Of a stretch of 64,000 nucleotides of DNA, positions 45,655-56,047 are shown piece by piece. The stretch covers positions 40,015,521 through 40,079,520 of the forward strand of contig NC_132914.1 of assembly GCF_047675955.1 (NCBI RefSeq), given 5' to 3'. Origin of the DNA: Chlorocebus sabaeus. Lineage: Eukaryota; Chordata; Mammalia; Primates; Cercopithecidae. The notes under the pieces are model-generated. The model saw only the letters and a list, made by a program, of their open reading frames with translations. It did not search any database and was not told the DNA's origin. Numbering within the stretch: the stretch's first letter is position 1; every line of letters starts with the position of its first letter. The position numbers and the translations under genes were made by a program.

Positions 45655-45740
45655 CAAAAAAGGAAGGAAGGAAGGAAGGAAGGAGAAAGTGAGAGAGAGA
45701 GTAAGGAAGGGAGGGAAAGGAAAAGGAAAGAAAAGGAGGC
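45655..45740. repeat. Purine-rich (GGAA)n/(GA)n tract
   Basis: (GGAA)6 at 45661-45684, then mixed GA, AAGG and GGGA blocks. 86 bases with almost no pyrimidine on the plus strand, so triplex-capable in principle. Confidence 0.95.
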
Positions 45741-45819
45741 AGGCAGATAATTCAGTCTAGTAGGATTAGAAACAAATTTTGGAATGAGAAGGACACCTTA
45801 GACATCATCTAATTTAACA

Positions 45820-45965
45820 GCTCAGCAGCAGGTGTGCATTGGAATCACGTGAGGAGCTTGTTCAAGCTAAAAGTGCGACTGCACCCAAAACCTACTGCAT
45901 TAAAATCTGTGTATTTGTATTTAGATGTGTGTGATTCTATCCTTTGATTAATATGCACTGATCTA
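45820..45965 (-). mobile_element. MER5A-like hAT MITE (diverged)
   Basis: GGTGTGCATTGGAATCACGT, GGAGCTTGTTCAAGCTAAAA, CACCCAAAACCTACTGCATT follow the MER5A order. Confidence 0.55.
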
Positions 45966-45969
45966 GCCT

Positions 45970-46068
45970 AATTCCCTCATTTTATATATGAAGAAACTGA
46001 AGCCCAGAGAGGCCGAGAGACTGGCTCAAAAATCACACAGTTATTGTACTAGTCTGAGCTTTTTGGTT
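45970..46068 (-). repeat. MIR SINE fragment
   Basis: CCTCATTTTATATATGAAGA, AACTGAAGCCCAGAGAGGCC, ATCACACAGTTATTGTACTA. Confidence 0.7.
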
Positions 46069-46212
46069 TTTAATCCAAAAAACTGTTTTTAAAAAAACTG
46101 GCTTTTTCTGTACTATTATAGCACATCCCTCCACTACTGTCTATTTTGGGATCTCTGCTTGAGAAAAAACAGAATAAATCGACAAAGTATTTCATTAAAA
46201 GTTATGGAATCA

Positions 46213-46512
46213 AGCCAGGTGAGGTGGCTCACGCCTGAAATCCCAGTACTTTGGGAGGCCGAGACAGGTGGATCACTTGAGGTCAGGAGTTCAAGACCAG
46301 CCTGGCCAACATGGTGAAATCCCATCTCCACTAAAAATACAAAAATTAGCCAGGCGTGGTGGCATACACCTGTAATCCCAGCTTAATCCTACCTTGGGAG
46401 GCTGAGGCAGGAGAATCTCTTGAACTCAGGAGGCAAGAGGTTGCAGTGAGCCGAAATCATGCCACTGCACTCCAGCCTGGGCGACAGAGGGAGACTCCAT
46501 CTCAAAAAAAGA
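46213..46512 (+). mobile_element. AluS SINE
   Basis: Complete dimer; a short insertion (TTAATCCTACC) sits between CCCAGC and TTGGGAGGC in the right arm. Target duplication AGTTATGGAA on both sides. Confidence 0.96.
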
Positions 46513-47450
46513 GTTATGGAACTAAAGCAAAGAAGCCAGTGTCCACAGGCAGCATAAACAGTAACAAAAAAAGACCCATGATACACTATCATAACCTGGT
46601 TGCTTCCTGCCTAAACAGCCAAATCAGGCTAGTTTAACACACTCTCACACAATCATCATCATTCCTATCAGTTTCTCATTTCGGCACTGCAATTAATAAT
46701 AATTTTGGTTTCCGTGGGTAAGGAAAGGGAGGGGAAAAAAGAAGAGTGATTTTTCTGATTTATTCCCAAAATTCAGAAGGTTAAAAAAAATATGTTCCCA
46801 GTACCTCACTATGGAGAAAGCCTGGTCTGCTTTTAACACTTTTGGCAGTACTTGAGGACACGTTTTTGGCTATTAGCCTGCCAAGCTGTTTAAGCTTATA
46901 GAAGGCCCACAAAGGGAACTTGTATGATTAAGTTATTTAAACACAAACATCTTCTCTGTATATTTTATTCCCTCCCTTCACATTCATGAAACATAAAAGG
47001 CTAAAGCAATTCAGAACTAGGTGAGGGGGGCAAGTTATTTATCACTTCAGCTCCTTTCTCAAGGCTTGTGTAAATAAGAACTGGGGCAACTCAATGAAAT
47101 TATTCATATGATCCTTGCAGTGAACAAAGCTTAGCATCAGAAAGCAGTTCAAAATTCCTATGAAGCATATGTATTCTCTTACAAGAAACATCTGTGATTC
47201 TCTAATGCACTTCAGACCTAACTTTATCTCTTTCTAAAAATTATGTAACATGCATATACTTCAAGCACTGAACATACGTATTAATTACATAGTCACAGAA
47301 GAATGTAAAATGTAATCTCTTTTTGACATACATTATAACACATATTTCAACATTAGAGCACTAAGCAGTCTTCTTATGTAAAACCTAACATTCTCTAAAT
47401 GATTTGAAAGAGATATTTCAAAGCAAAACAACATACTGCACTACATAGTG
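46513..47450. other. Repeat-free single-copy block
   Basis: 0.9 kb with no transposon seen, the start of the Alu-poor region around the promoter. No exon supported. Confidence 0.5.
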
Positions 47451-47686
47451 CAAGCTGGTCCAACCCACGGCCCGCGGGCCACCTGCAGCCCAGGATGGCT
47501 TTGCATGCGGCCCAACACAAATCTGTAAACTTTCTTAAAACATTCTGAGACTTCTGTGTGTGTGTGATTTCTTTTTTTTTTATTTAGCTCATCAGCCATT
47601 GTTAGTGTTAGTATATTTTATGTGTGGCCCAAGACAATTCTTCCAATGTGGCCCAGGGAAGCCAAAGATTGGACACCCCCGAATTC
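47451..47686 (+). mobile_element. hAT-Charlie MITE (MER1-like)
   Basis: Left end CAAGCTGGTCCAACCCACGG, then CGGCCCGCGGGCCACC, TTTGCATGCGGCCCAACACA, and the right end AAGCCAAAGATTGGACACCC. The two ends are partly inverted. No transposase frame. Confidence 0.7.
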
Positions 47687-49589
47687 TAGCCCCTTTTCAG
47701 ATCCCAAATTAGGAACTTAGATTATTCATGCATGTAAATAGGATAGTTGGAAGTATCAATTATAGTTAACAAGTTATGAGTTTCTTCAGAAAATTGCCAT
47801 AATATTTGCTTATCAGTGAAATAAAAGAAACCAAAGAAGTACAAATGCCCTTGGTGAAACTATACATGGCTTAAAGCAGTTTACTATTATTAGACTGAAA
47901 CTCATGTGTGTGTGTGTACACAGAAGGCAGCATTTTAACTGGGGCAGAAGAGCTGGCCAATATAGAAAAAGGTTTTAATAGACTTTCTATTTCAACCACA
48001 GTTACTGTGGGTTTTGTCTCTATAGCAATGGGCCTGGGTAAGGTGGATGTGTCTGGCAAGCTAGGGTGTTCAGCTGGTAAAATAACATAAACCTCATTTT
48101 ACCTCTAGTTGAATAAACCTCATTTTACCTCTAGTTGAGCAAATTTCCTCCAAGAAGGTTTGCTTAATCGAAAGACAATTTCCAAGGATAAAGGAGATTT
48201 AAGGGAAAACTCTAAGCATTGTTTGGTGGGCACTTCTTCACAGTACAGTACTATGCTAAGTTTAACCTCACACCTTCTCCTAGATTTCATCAAAGGCCTC
48301 CAATAGCATTAGTTACTGGTAGTACTTTGGATTTAGGCAGTCACCTAACCTCCAGGATCTCAATCATCCCTAGAAGCATGGGCTAATTTCAGTTGTCTCT
48401 ACAAGGGCTGCATGAAACATGGCATTTACAAATTTGGATTATACAGTACTATTTATTACACTATGGAAGATTTCCAAAGATGCCAGAAGAGATGTTGGCA
48501 TTTATGCAAGTCAACTACTGCTGGACCCCAAAAAGCACTATATTTGATAGGATGTTTTTGCCAGGATTCAAAGAGCCTATGTGAAAACACCTTAATTAGG
48601 ACCATCTTAGCACCTCACCTGTTGGATACCCTCTAGCTCTAGGTGTTATGTTTCAGGTGGGCCAAAATTGTCCTGGAAACAGAACTCGCCAGTTCTATTA
48701 CCAATCCATTTACTCCAGGTCCTGAGTGTGTATTTTCTTATTTGCAGATCTAATAAGTCAAACATATCTGGTAGTAGTTATTAAAATATTTAAACTACCA
48801 GTTTTAAATGGTTTCTAAAAAGGGTTCAGTGTTCAGAGATTTCAAGCCCACAGAGGAGGCAGATTTGGAGAGTTTACTTCCAATAAAATCATGAAATTAT
48901 GTGCTGATTCCCCTCTATCCCCCGTTTTAAGAATATTCTTATTGAGATCTCTCTACCTTTTTAATGTTCTTTTACAACACTTCTTCATAGACCCACAAAA
49001 ATAGAGGAATCTGAAAAAACAGTGTACCAAATGATATCCAATAACCTAAAAAGATAATTGTATTGATATGTCCCTAAAAAGGGAGAGAGGCAAACTTGAA
49101 AACATTAGCTACTTACAATATGCTCTAAGATAACCTTTTCCTCTTTACTTCTTTGGGGTAATCCAAACTGCTATAAATGTTTCTTTAAAATTCCTTTATT
49201 AAAAAGTTTGTTCTGCTTGCTCAAAGAAAATGGCTATCCTAGAAAACTAGGGCCAATATTATAGCACATGATGTGGTGGCTACTTTATATTAGACTTCTT
49301 TTTTTAAAGGCAACAAAAATGGGGGGAAAGGTGGTTATAAAAAACATCACAGGAAACCAAATAGCCTTTATTTAAATTAAAAGCAATCACAGCCTGAGTC
49401 TTGGAACACACTTTGAAATGCTTTTTGGCATGCAGCTGCTACATGCCGCCAATATTGTGTATAATTGGAAACATTTCAAACAGAATTGTTACCAAAGTCA
49501 AAGACCATAATTGCCAGTCAGGGGATCTCTGCCTCAGATAAAAGAAGGGCAGCTGAGCGAGAGTGGTCAGCATGGAGGCGTCTACTTAC
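47687..49589. other. Repeat-free single-copy block
   Basis: 1.9 kb with no recognised transposon apart from a 26-bp tandem duplication at 48091-48142. The 49.34-49.59 kb part lies just downstream (in minus-strand sense) of a strong splice donor and has mixed composition typical of conserved intronic sequence, but conservation was not measured. Confidence 0.45.
48091..48142. repeat. 26-bp tandem duplication
   Basis: ACCTCATTTTACCTCTAGTT and the following GAATAA occur at 48091 and again at 48117. The second copy diverges only at its last bases (GAGCAA). Confidence 0.95.
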
Positions 49590-49731
49590 CGGTCTGCATC
49601 TCAGGGCAATATTTTCATTGCGTTATTGACAGATCTTTCTTCCAGAGACCCAACGAGAAAAGGACATAGAGAGAAGCACACGCAAAGCAGAAGCTGGTGG
49701 GTGTTATAAATCAGCAGCTGGGACAAAACTC
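49590..49731 (-). other. Possible alternative 5' exon of minus-strand gene
   Basis: The minus strand reads GATGCAGACCG|GTAAGTAGAC, a full-strength donor with last exon base 49590. Upstream, CTTCTTTCTAG|GAG gives a possible acceptor at 49732/49731, for a 142-base exon. A second one is TGTTATTTCAG further upstream. An ATG lies 10 bases before the donor (49599), so translation could begin M-Q-T and continue in the next exon in phase 1. A 48-codon frame beginning MDFFLGVLSQ (ATG at 49747) closes at 49601, two bases before that ATG. It may instead be a separate first exon with its own start site, or a chance donor. No gene identified. Confidence 0.4.
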
Positions 49732-51137
49732 CTAGAAAGAAGTCCATGACTTCAGTACCAGAACAACTGAAATAACACAGCCCTTTTTTTTTTTTTTTCC
49801 TGAAGCGTAATCCACTAGAAATGAAAGGCATCTCTCCCAAGAGTTTACCCCAAATCTACCAGTGAGAAAAATGCAACTGCTGTTGAATTGGTCAGTTGAC
49901 TTTTAGGCTCGCTTAGGACCAAACTTAGGGGAGAAAAGTTAAGTAAAGGCAAATGATAGCTGCTTGCTAGTTTGCAGCTCTACGTTTTAAAATGTTTACA
50001 TTGGCTTCTGCCTGGCTGACATTTTAACTTTTATTTTATATGTAAAATCTCTCTTTATAGGAAAATGAAGCTGGAAAGGTCTAATAGGTTCAGGTTGGGC
50101 AATCATTCTTGTTCCTGGAGAGGTCCCTTCAAAAATAACCAAAATGCATTTAGAATTTAGTCTAAACAAGTGCATAAAACAGAGACATAGGAAGAATTAT
50201 TACATTCTGAGAGGTTTGATCACCCTCCCTACCCCCCATAACTGGAAATAGTCAATGCCAGTGGACCAGTGGCTCAGGAATGGTTCTTGGAAAAATCGTG
50301 TCATTCTGGCATACAGAAAAGTGATCTGATTATTCTGTCATATCTCTGTGCCAGAAGTGTCATGACATCAGTGTGCTCCAACCTGTAAAGCCTGTCTCGT
50401 TCGCCATCCCTGCTTCAGGAGAGAGGGGAAGGAGGGAAACAGCAGCTTACTCGGACTCCCCATACAGTTTTAGGCCAGGCTTTTTTCACTGCTCCAAAAT
50501 GTTCATTCATCAACACATAGGTAATTAACCTCCACTTCAGTTCAGCATGAACATAAACAATGGGGGTGTGGTTACCAGTTACTGGGGCAGATGAGGTACT
50601 ACACTTCTGTGTGTCCAGAGATGGGGAAGTTAGAGGCTAGGGGCTGCTCCAGATTCCTCAATGCCGTCTTGGTCCTTGGCACGTGTTCTGGAGTGCTGGC
50701 TCCATAGGCTGCGTGAGGTTTCGAGGAACTGCAACAATGCAGGTCTTGATGCCCAGATTATCGTACTTCCCTCTCTCTACTTGCTTGCTCACACCAACCT
50801 TCTAAAGAAACTAGTGTGCAATCCAATAATCCTTTCTTCTGTGACCAGAAGAAAAAGTAGTAATGGTCCCTTAAAACACCAACCCACCAACCAAGCAACC
50901 CAGAAACACAAACCTTTCACTTTCCTAACTCCTTCTCTTTATTGTGGAATAATTATACATATATTTAAGCAATCTTAACATTCTCTCACTAATAAGGGTT
51001 AAACAGTTGGTATTATTTTACATAATATGGAGATGAAAGAGACAACTATTTTTTCCAAGGGGGAAGAGTCTATCCTAGCCAAGTGATATTTTTAACATTT
51101 CTATTCACAGATGAGAATCATTTTGATTTTTTAATCA
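49732..51137. other. Single-copy block upstream of the candidate exon
   Basis: Contains a T14 run (49785-49798, which on the minus strand is an A tract) and no recognised transposon. A 105-codon plus-strand frame at 50661-50978 has no domain or splice support. Confidence 0.45.
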
Positions 51138-51264
51138 CTTTTTTTTTTTTTTTTTCCCAGAGATGGGGTCTCACAATGTAGCCTCGGCTCAACTTGAACT
51201 CCTGGACTCAAGCGATCCTCCCCAGTAGCTGGGGCTATAGAGCCAAGCACCACTGCATGTAGCT
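51138..51264 (-). mobile_element. Alu monomer (FLAM-like)
   Basis: T-rich tail, CAGAGATGGGGTCTCACAAT, CTCAAGCGATCCTCCCCAGT, then CAAGCACCACTGCATGTAGC. The only Alu-type sequence between 46.5 and 56.0 kb. Confidence 0.78.
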
Positions 51265-53689
51265 TTCCTGTCTTTCTTTAAAAGGAAAAATTTGCCCTTT
51301 ATAAACTACTTTAAGCAGGAAGTTAACTGTAGTAACTAGAATGCAAGTAATGACAATCTTTACTGAAAATTGTTTCCCATAATATTAGACAACCCAAAAT
51401 ATAGGTATAGGCCATTAAGAGAGTTACTTAATTACTGGAAAATAGTTTGTAAAGATTCTTGTTCCTTTTCATGAGTATTATAGACAATCACTCATAATAC
51501 TCAAGTCTTTGTATTTTGCTTTCAAGTAATTATAAGATATTTTAGAGAAACCAGCTGCTTTTTAAAAGGTGTAATCAAAGAAACTACAAAATTTAACTTT
51601 TTTGGTCTTTTCAGAATTATCATAGGAGAGAATATTAGGAACAACTAGACTTTTACCTACATCTGACTCTAAAGTTAAGAGTTCAGCTATTAACCCTACA
51701 GGGGATCTTTATTTCTCCCTAGCTAATATTAGATTTTATTTGAGAGACTCAAGCTGACTTATTACACCACCACCCACCATGGACAAACAGTGGTTCCATG
51801 GACCTTGATTATAAAAACATAATAAGCTTTTTAAGCTTCACTAGTGTTACTGGCAGAACTGATTGAATCTGTCACTTTAGTAAAATACATCACTTTTCGT
51901 TTTAAAACCTATGAACCAACAGGCTCACTCAGTGATAACTCGCCACTTAGTACCAAATTAAAGATGGAAAAATTAACTTACTAAGCCCATTCAGTTGCAT
52001 CAATATGTCTATCTCTATAAACTATCCAGTATTTCCTTCCTTTTTCCCTCCCTCTCTCCATCCCTCCCTCTTTTCCTTCCTTCCTTCCTTTTGAGGCTTA
52101 TTTATAAGAATGAATCATACTATGTTAGCCACAACCTATTAAACTTAGAGATTTTCAAGTTCATCAGCAAGTGTGCAAACCTTTTAACTGTGGGTAACAT
52201 CCATTTATTCGTAGCACCTTCCAGTTTTAATATGTAGAGCACATGCATTGTTAACCTCTAAATCCTTTGTATAAACATTTCTGGAAGAGCTTGTAAAATA
52301 TCTCCTTCTGTGTTTCCTGACTCGCCAGTTGATGGCATTTAGAAACCCTCTGGTACCAGCAGGTGCTGTATTTTGCTTTCTTCAGGCTCCAGCTGGGCTA
52401 CAATGACAGATTCCTGTCCCAGGCCAATCCTAGCCACCAAGGCTAGGACCACATTGGAGGCAAACTGAACCAGGCTCCACCAGACAGCAAGATGAATGGC
52501 TGCTGTTTAAGTTTAAAATCCCCTGGTGGGAGTAAATATTGTTCCAGAGAAAAGGCTTGACAAATATTGCGTCATCCTTACAGAGCTATCTTGATTAAAG
52601 CAGAATCTTTGGATTAAGTTGATGCTCAATTCAAAATGTATCTATCTTGCTGTCATGGGATTTTTTTTTTTTTTTTTTCCTTTCTAGAGTCTGAAAATAG
52701 ATATAATGTTGGGGACGGTCAAACAAGGCTGCCGGCTCCCAAGGGGCTAGAGTCCACTCCTGATAATAGAAGGCGGGTGAACACTGACACTTCACTGAGG
52801 ATAATGGAGACAGCAAAGGCTTAGTGGGAAAGGGCCAGTTGTCACCTAAGTGACAGGCAACAGCTGAGCTCACACATCTGGAGCCGGACTACGGCAAACA
52901 TTAGCAACCCTCACCCGTCTACACCTTGGGCGTGTCTGAAAAGACAGATGGAAGTTCCCTCTACTCCAAAAGTACATTAAAAAAATGTCTGATGGTGAAC
53001 CACGTCAATTATATAACATCAACTGCAGGCACAGCCTTCCGAAGTACTGATTAAAACGAGGCAGTAGACAACACTGTATGCATGAACAGATACAAGATAC
53101 AATTTCATTGATTTGCCATTCATAAAATTTATCCTAAAAGACACATATACATGCATCCATTTTATAGCACAAAAGCATGTGAACTCTGCAGGAGAGGCAG
53201 ATTTTTACACGTTTTTTGTTGGTGGTGGTGGTGGGTTTTTTTTTTTTTTTCTTTAGGCTGGTTCCCGTGGTGTGTTCGCCTTGTTCATAGCCTCAGTTCT
53301 GCCGCTGATATCCTTTTAAAAATCAGCAACCAAACGTGTTCGGCTTGTGATCCTGAACCCTCCTTAGGCAAGCTGGAACTCAGCGTGATGCCAGCCGTCC
53401 TCCCTCTCTCCCAACCCCCAACCTCGTTCTTCAGCCTCCTGAAGACAATCTGTGAACAATTTTCCCAAAGTCCCAAGAATAACACAGCACTGCCAATAGT
53501 CACTGGCGAAGCTGTTTGTTTTTCTTAGAGGGCAATGAAAATTTAACAGCTTTCTGCTGCATCCTGAGTCCTGCTCCTAATAATTACTAACATGCCTAGT
53601 TTCTTCAACTTTTTCTACCTCAAGAGAGGAAGACGCTCCCATTTTTTCCTATGTCCGTGCTACATTCAGAAAACACCATCGCGGGGCAG
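51265..53689. other. Single-copy flank of the CpG island
   Basis: Contains a (CCTT)n/(CCCT)n pyrimidine tract at 52033-52093, T17 at 52662-52678 and a GGT-GGT-GGT plus T15 patch at 53218-53250. No recognised transposon. In the minus-strand model this is first-intron DNA close to the promoter and could hold enhancers. Confidence 0.5.
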
Positions 53690-54250
53690 GGGGTTGAGAG
53701 AGTGGTGGGAGTTGATTCGCCCCTGCCAAAAAGCCACCAGCCCTTTCCCCAAGCGCGAGAGGAGAGAATCGGGACCCTCCCTCCGGACGCCAGTAGGTGA
53801 CAGGCGATCCTAAGCGGCGGGAACACGCCAACGCACCCTCGCCTCCCGGCGCCCCGCATCGCCCCGACCCTCGGGCCACAGAACCGGTTTCCACGCCGGA
53901 GAAAACCAAGGGAAGAGTTGGTTGTGATGCAGTAAACAGGAGCCATGCGGGGAGCCTCTGTGAAGCCCTCGCGATGCCGCAGCCAGTATACTGCTTTCCC
54001 TCTCTACATACCAACAAACCGATTATGACCTTCTCTCTGATCTTCTGCGACACCGACCCAGTCTGGTTGTCACAGACCCCGGCGGTGCCAGCGAAGTGCC
54101 CGGCCCTGCCCCTGCGGCGCTCGCCCCCCACCACCGCGCCGCAGCCCCCTCTGCGGAACCCGCCGGGATCCCGGCTGCCACTCACCTCGCGCGAGGGAGA
54201 CGCAACTCGACTGCCCTGTCCTCGGCGCCGCGGCGGGGCGGCAGCGCGGC

Positions 54251-54299
54251 GGGGCTGCGGGGCTGCGGGGCTGCGGGGCTGCGGGACTGCGGGCTGCGG
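54251..54299 (+). repeat. (GGGGCTGC)n minisatellite in the leader
   Basis: Four perfect GGGGCTGC units followed by GGGACTGC and GGGCTGCGG. On the plus strand this gives four G4 runs with CTGC loops, a G-quadruplex pattern; the minus-strand leader RNA is correspondingly C-rich. Confidence 0.95.
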
Positions 54300-54301
54300 C
54301 G

Positions 54302-54337
54302 TCAGGGGTGGGCAAGGATGAGCAGCGCACGAACCAT
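54302..54337 (-). CDS. Upstream ORF 2 (11 codons)
   Basis: ATG at 54337, peptide MVRALLILAHP then stop, inside the predicted leader. The G at +4 (ATGG) favours initiation. It ends three bases before the minisatellite. Confidence 0.35.
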   Translation of the reverse strand: MVRALLILAHP

Positions 54338-54385
54338 CCAGGGCCCAGAAAGTCTCCGTGCTGGCCGCGGCGCGTCTCGGGGAAG

Positions 54386-54412
54386 TCAGCGCAGGCGGCG
54401 CGAGGCTGGCAT
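54386..54412 (-). CDS. Upstream ORF 1 (8 codons)
   Basis: ATG at 54412, peptide MPASRRLR then stop. It lies inside the predicted 5' leader. The context (AACATGC, A at -3) is fairly good for initiation. A role in lowering downstream translation is inferred only. Confidence 0.35.
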   Translation of the reverse strand: MPASRRLR

Positions 54413-54805
54413 GTTCCGGGCGCGCTGTCGGGCGGCGTCGGCCGCGGGAGGCGGCGCTGGCAGCTGGGCTGCAGGCTGAGTGCGCTCGGGCTCCGAAGCC
54501 GCGCGCCGCGCCGCAGCCGCGCACCCCGCCCTCGGCCGCCGGGCCCGGCGCGAGCGAAAACGCGGAGCGCGGACGCAGCCGCGGGATCGAGGCCGCTGGG
54601 CGCGCGCCCACGCGTTCCCCGGCTCGGCCCCGAAAGCGAGGTCCGGCCGGGCTCCGGCCGCGCGCGGGCGCAGGGAGGCTAGCAGAGCTGGGACCCGCTC
54701 CGCGCGCAGCCGGTGGGGCACAGCAGCAGGCGGATTATGCGCAGGGAGAAAGAAGTTCACCCCGGCGCGTCTCAGATTCGCAAGTGCGGCTCGCTCGGAG
54801 CCTCT

Positions 54806-54827
54806 GCCCCGCCCCCGATTATATGCC
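54806..54827 (-). promoter_or_regulatory. TATA-like box with adjacent GC box
   Basis: On the minus strand GGCATATAATC (54827-54817) is followed at once by GGGGCGGGGC (54815-54806), an Sp1-type GC box. A start site 25-30 bases downstream of the TATA would fall near 54790. The A-tract just upstream (54828-54845) may stiffen or clear the DNA. Usage is inferred. Confidence 0.5.
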
Positions 54828-54830
54828 TTT

Positions 54831-56045
54831 TTTTTTTTTTTTTTTAAACCAACAATCCTGATGGACTGAAAGACAGGAAGAGTGAAGGGGGTGGGTTGCG
54901 GGATGTGGGGAGAGAAACCCAATTTCCTCTGATCAAACGATTTAGGTGGGGATGCCTATTTGAGTTCCTTCTCCTTTGGGGTGTGTGTGAAGGGGGCAGT
55001 TAATTAAACACTTAGATTCTTTCCGGCGCGCCTAGCCGCTCTGGGGACCCGTTTGGACTCGATCCTATCTCGTGTAATCCCACAGGATGATCTGAGTCTC
55101 TGCCCCGGAACCGGAGGAGTGATCTCTCAGAGGAAGAAGCCAAAGTTCAGCCTCTAGTCCATTCCCTTCCCCGCCTCGACGGCTCTGGTCATGTCCATGA
55201 AAACTCAGTGTGGGGGGTCGTGCCCGCGAGAACCTCAGCCCACCGCAATGTCCAGAGCCTGACCCAAGTGAGCGTGGCGCACTTAAAACCGGGTTCAAAG
55301 CATCGATCCGAACACGGTGACAATTTTTCATTGGCTAAACTACTCTCCACGTTTTCAGTCTGCTCAATTCCCAGAGCTGGGCCCTTAGGCGCATTCACCC
55401 ACGTTGAACTGGAGCTCAGCCTGTTTGAAAGTTCTGCCCTGACGTTTGTGTCACCCTAAACCTTAGAACCCCCCACCCTTTCCAGTTCCGGATCGGTGGA
55501 TTCTCACCGTGTGGGTACTATTTCCCTGGGCTGCAGAGGGCAGACACAGGCAGCAGCTGTTAACCCGAACTTGACAGGTGCCTCTGCAAAGCCAGGGCTT
55601 CCTTGACCTCTTCATCCTCTCCACCCTCTCCACAACTCTCCAGGATACTGTATCGTCTTCCAGGAAGATGAGGATGTGTGTGGGGGGAGTGTGAAGGGAG
55701 GTGTTGACTGATGCAATTTTTATCCCTTTAAGAAAAATCAAAACTGCCAGTCTCAGAATGTTTCAGAACACCAAGTCTTTTCGATTTTCGTTGGGAATAA
55801 AGCAAAGGAATACTCAGCAAAAATGGAGCCGATGAAAAAAAGGATGCAAGGAAATAAAGGCAAATGGAGGAGGAAACGGTCTAAATCCAGGAAAATGTTT
55901 GGCTTCAGCACTGTGCTCTGTAATTCTGACTCAGATCTCCCCACGCTGTAGGTACTTTCTCCTCTCTAGATGCCCAGGCAGAGTTCCTGAGCTCAGATCA
56001 CTCAGGAAACAAGGCTGTTGCTTTTGAAATAATTCCACTTGCTAG
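54831..56045. other. Promoter-upstream single-copy DNA
   Basis: Moderately GC-rich up to about 55.5 kb. A CCAAT box on the minus strand (AGCCAATG, 55336-55329) is 540 bp upstream of the inferred start. CGGCGCGCC lies near 55024. A plus-strand GTGAGC at 55268 could be a donor for a divergent transcript but is weak. Confidence 0.45.
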
Positions 56046-56047
56046 TG

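Larger units (their letters stand above)
54186..54790 (-). other. Non-coding first exon of an unnamed minus-strand gene
   Basis: The minus strand reads CTCGCGCGAG|GTGAGTGGCA, close to the perfect donor consensus; the last exon base is 54186. Its 5' limit is inferred from the TATA-like box at 54817-54827, which would place the start near 54785-54795. The leader has only two ATGs, each followed by a stop within the exon, so coding must begin in a later exon outside this window or at the 49.6-kb candidate. GC content and CpG density fit a first exon. A longer stop-free frame crosses the exon end but has no in-frame ATG. The gene is not identifiable from the leader alone. Confidence 0.7.
53690..54830. 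promoter_or_regulatory. CpG island
   Basis: An abrupt change to GC-rich DNA with dense CpG (for example CGCGCGCC, GCGGCGCG and CCGCGGGA motifs), unlike the AT-rich CpG-depleted rest of the window. The densest part is about 54,070-54,800. Edges by eye. Such islands mark promoters active in the germ line or widely. It ends at a T22 run (54827-54845). Confidence 0.93.

Noticed and set aside
52995..53560. Possible plus-strand coding exon (125-codon frame at 53151-53528)
   Set aside because: It includes a low-complexity W/F run from GGT and T repeats, and no acceptor-donor pair bounds it.
53649..54611. A 320-codon stop-free frame on the minus strand through the CpG island
   Set aside because: It begins at a GTG and has no suitable ATG. 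It runs across the predicted donor into intron, and its Ala/Arg/Pro-rich translation is what GC-rich DNA gives by chance. Other frames in the island are open too.
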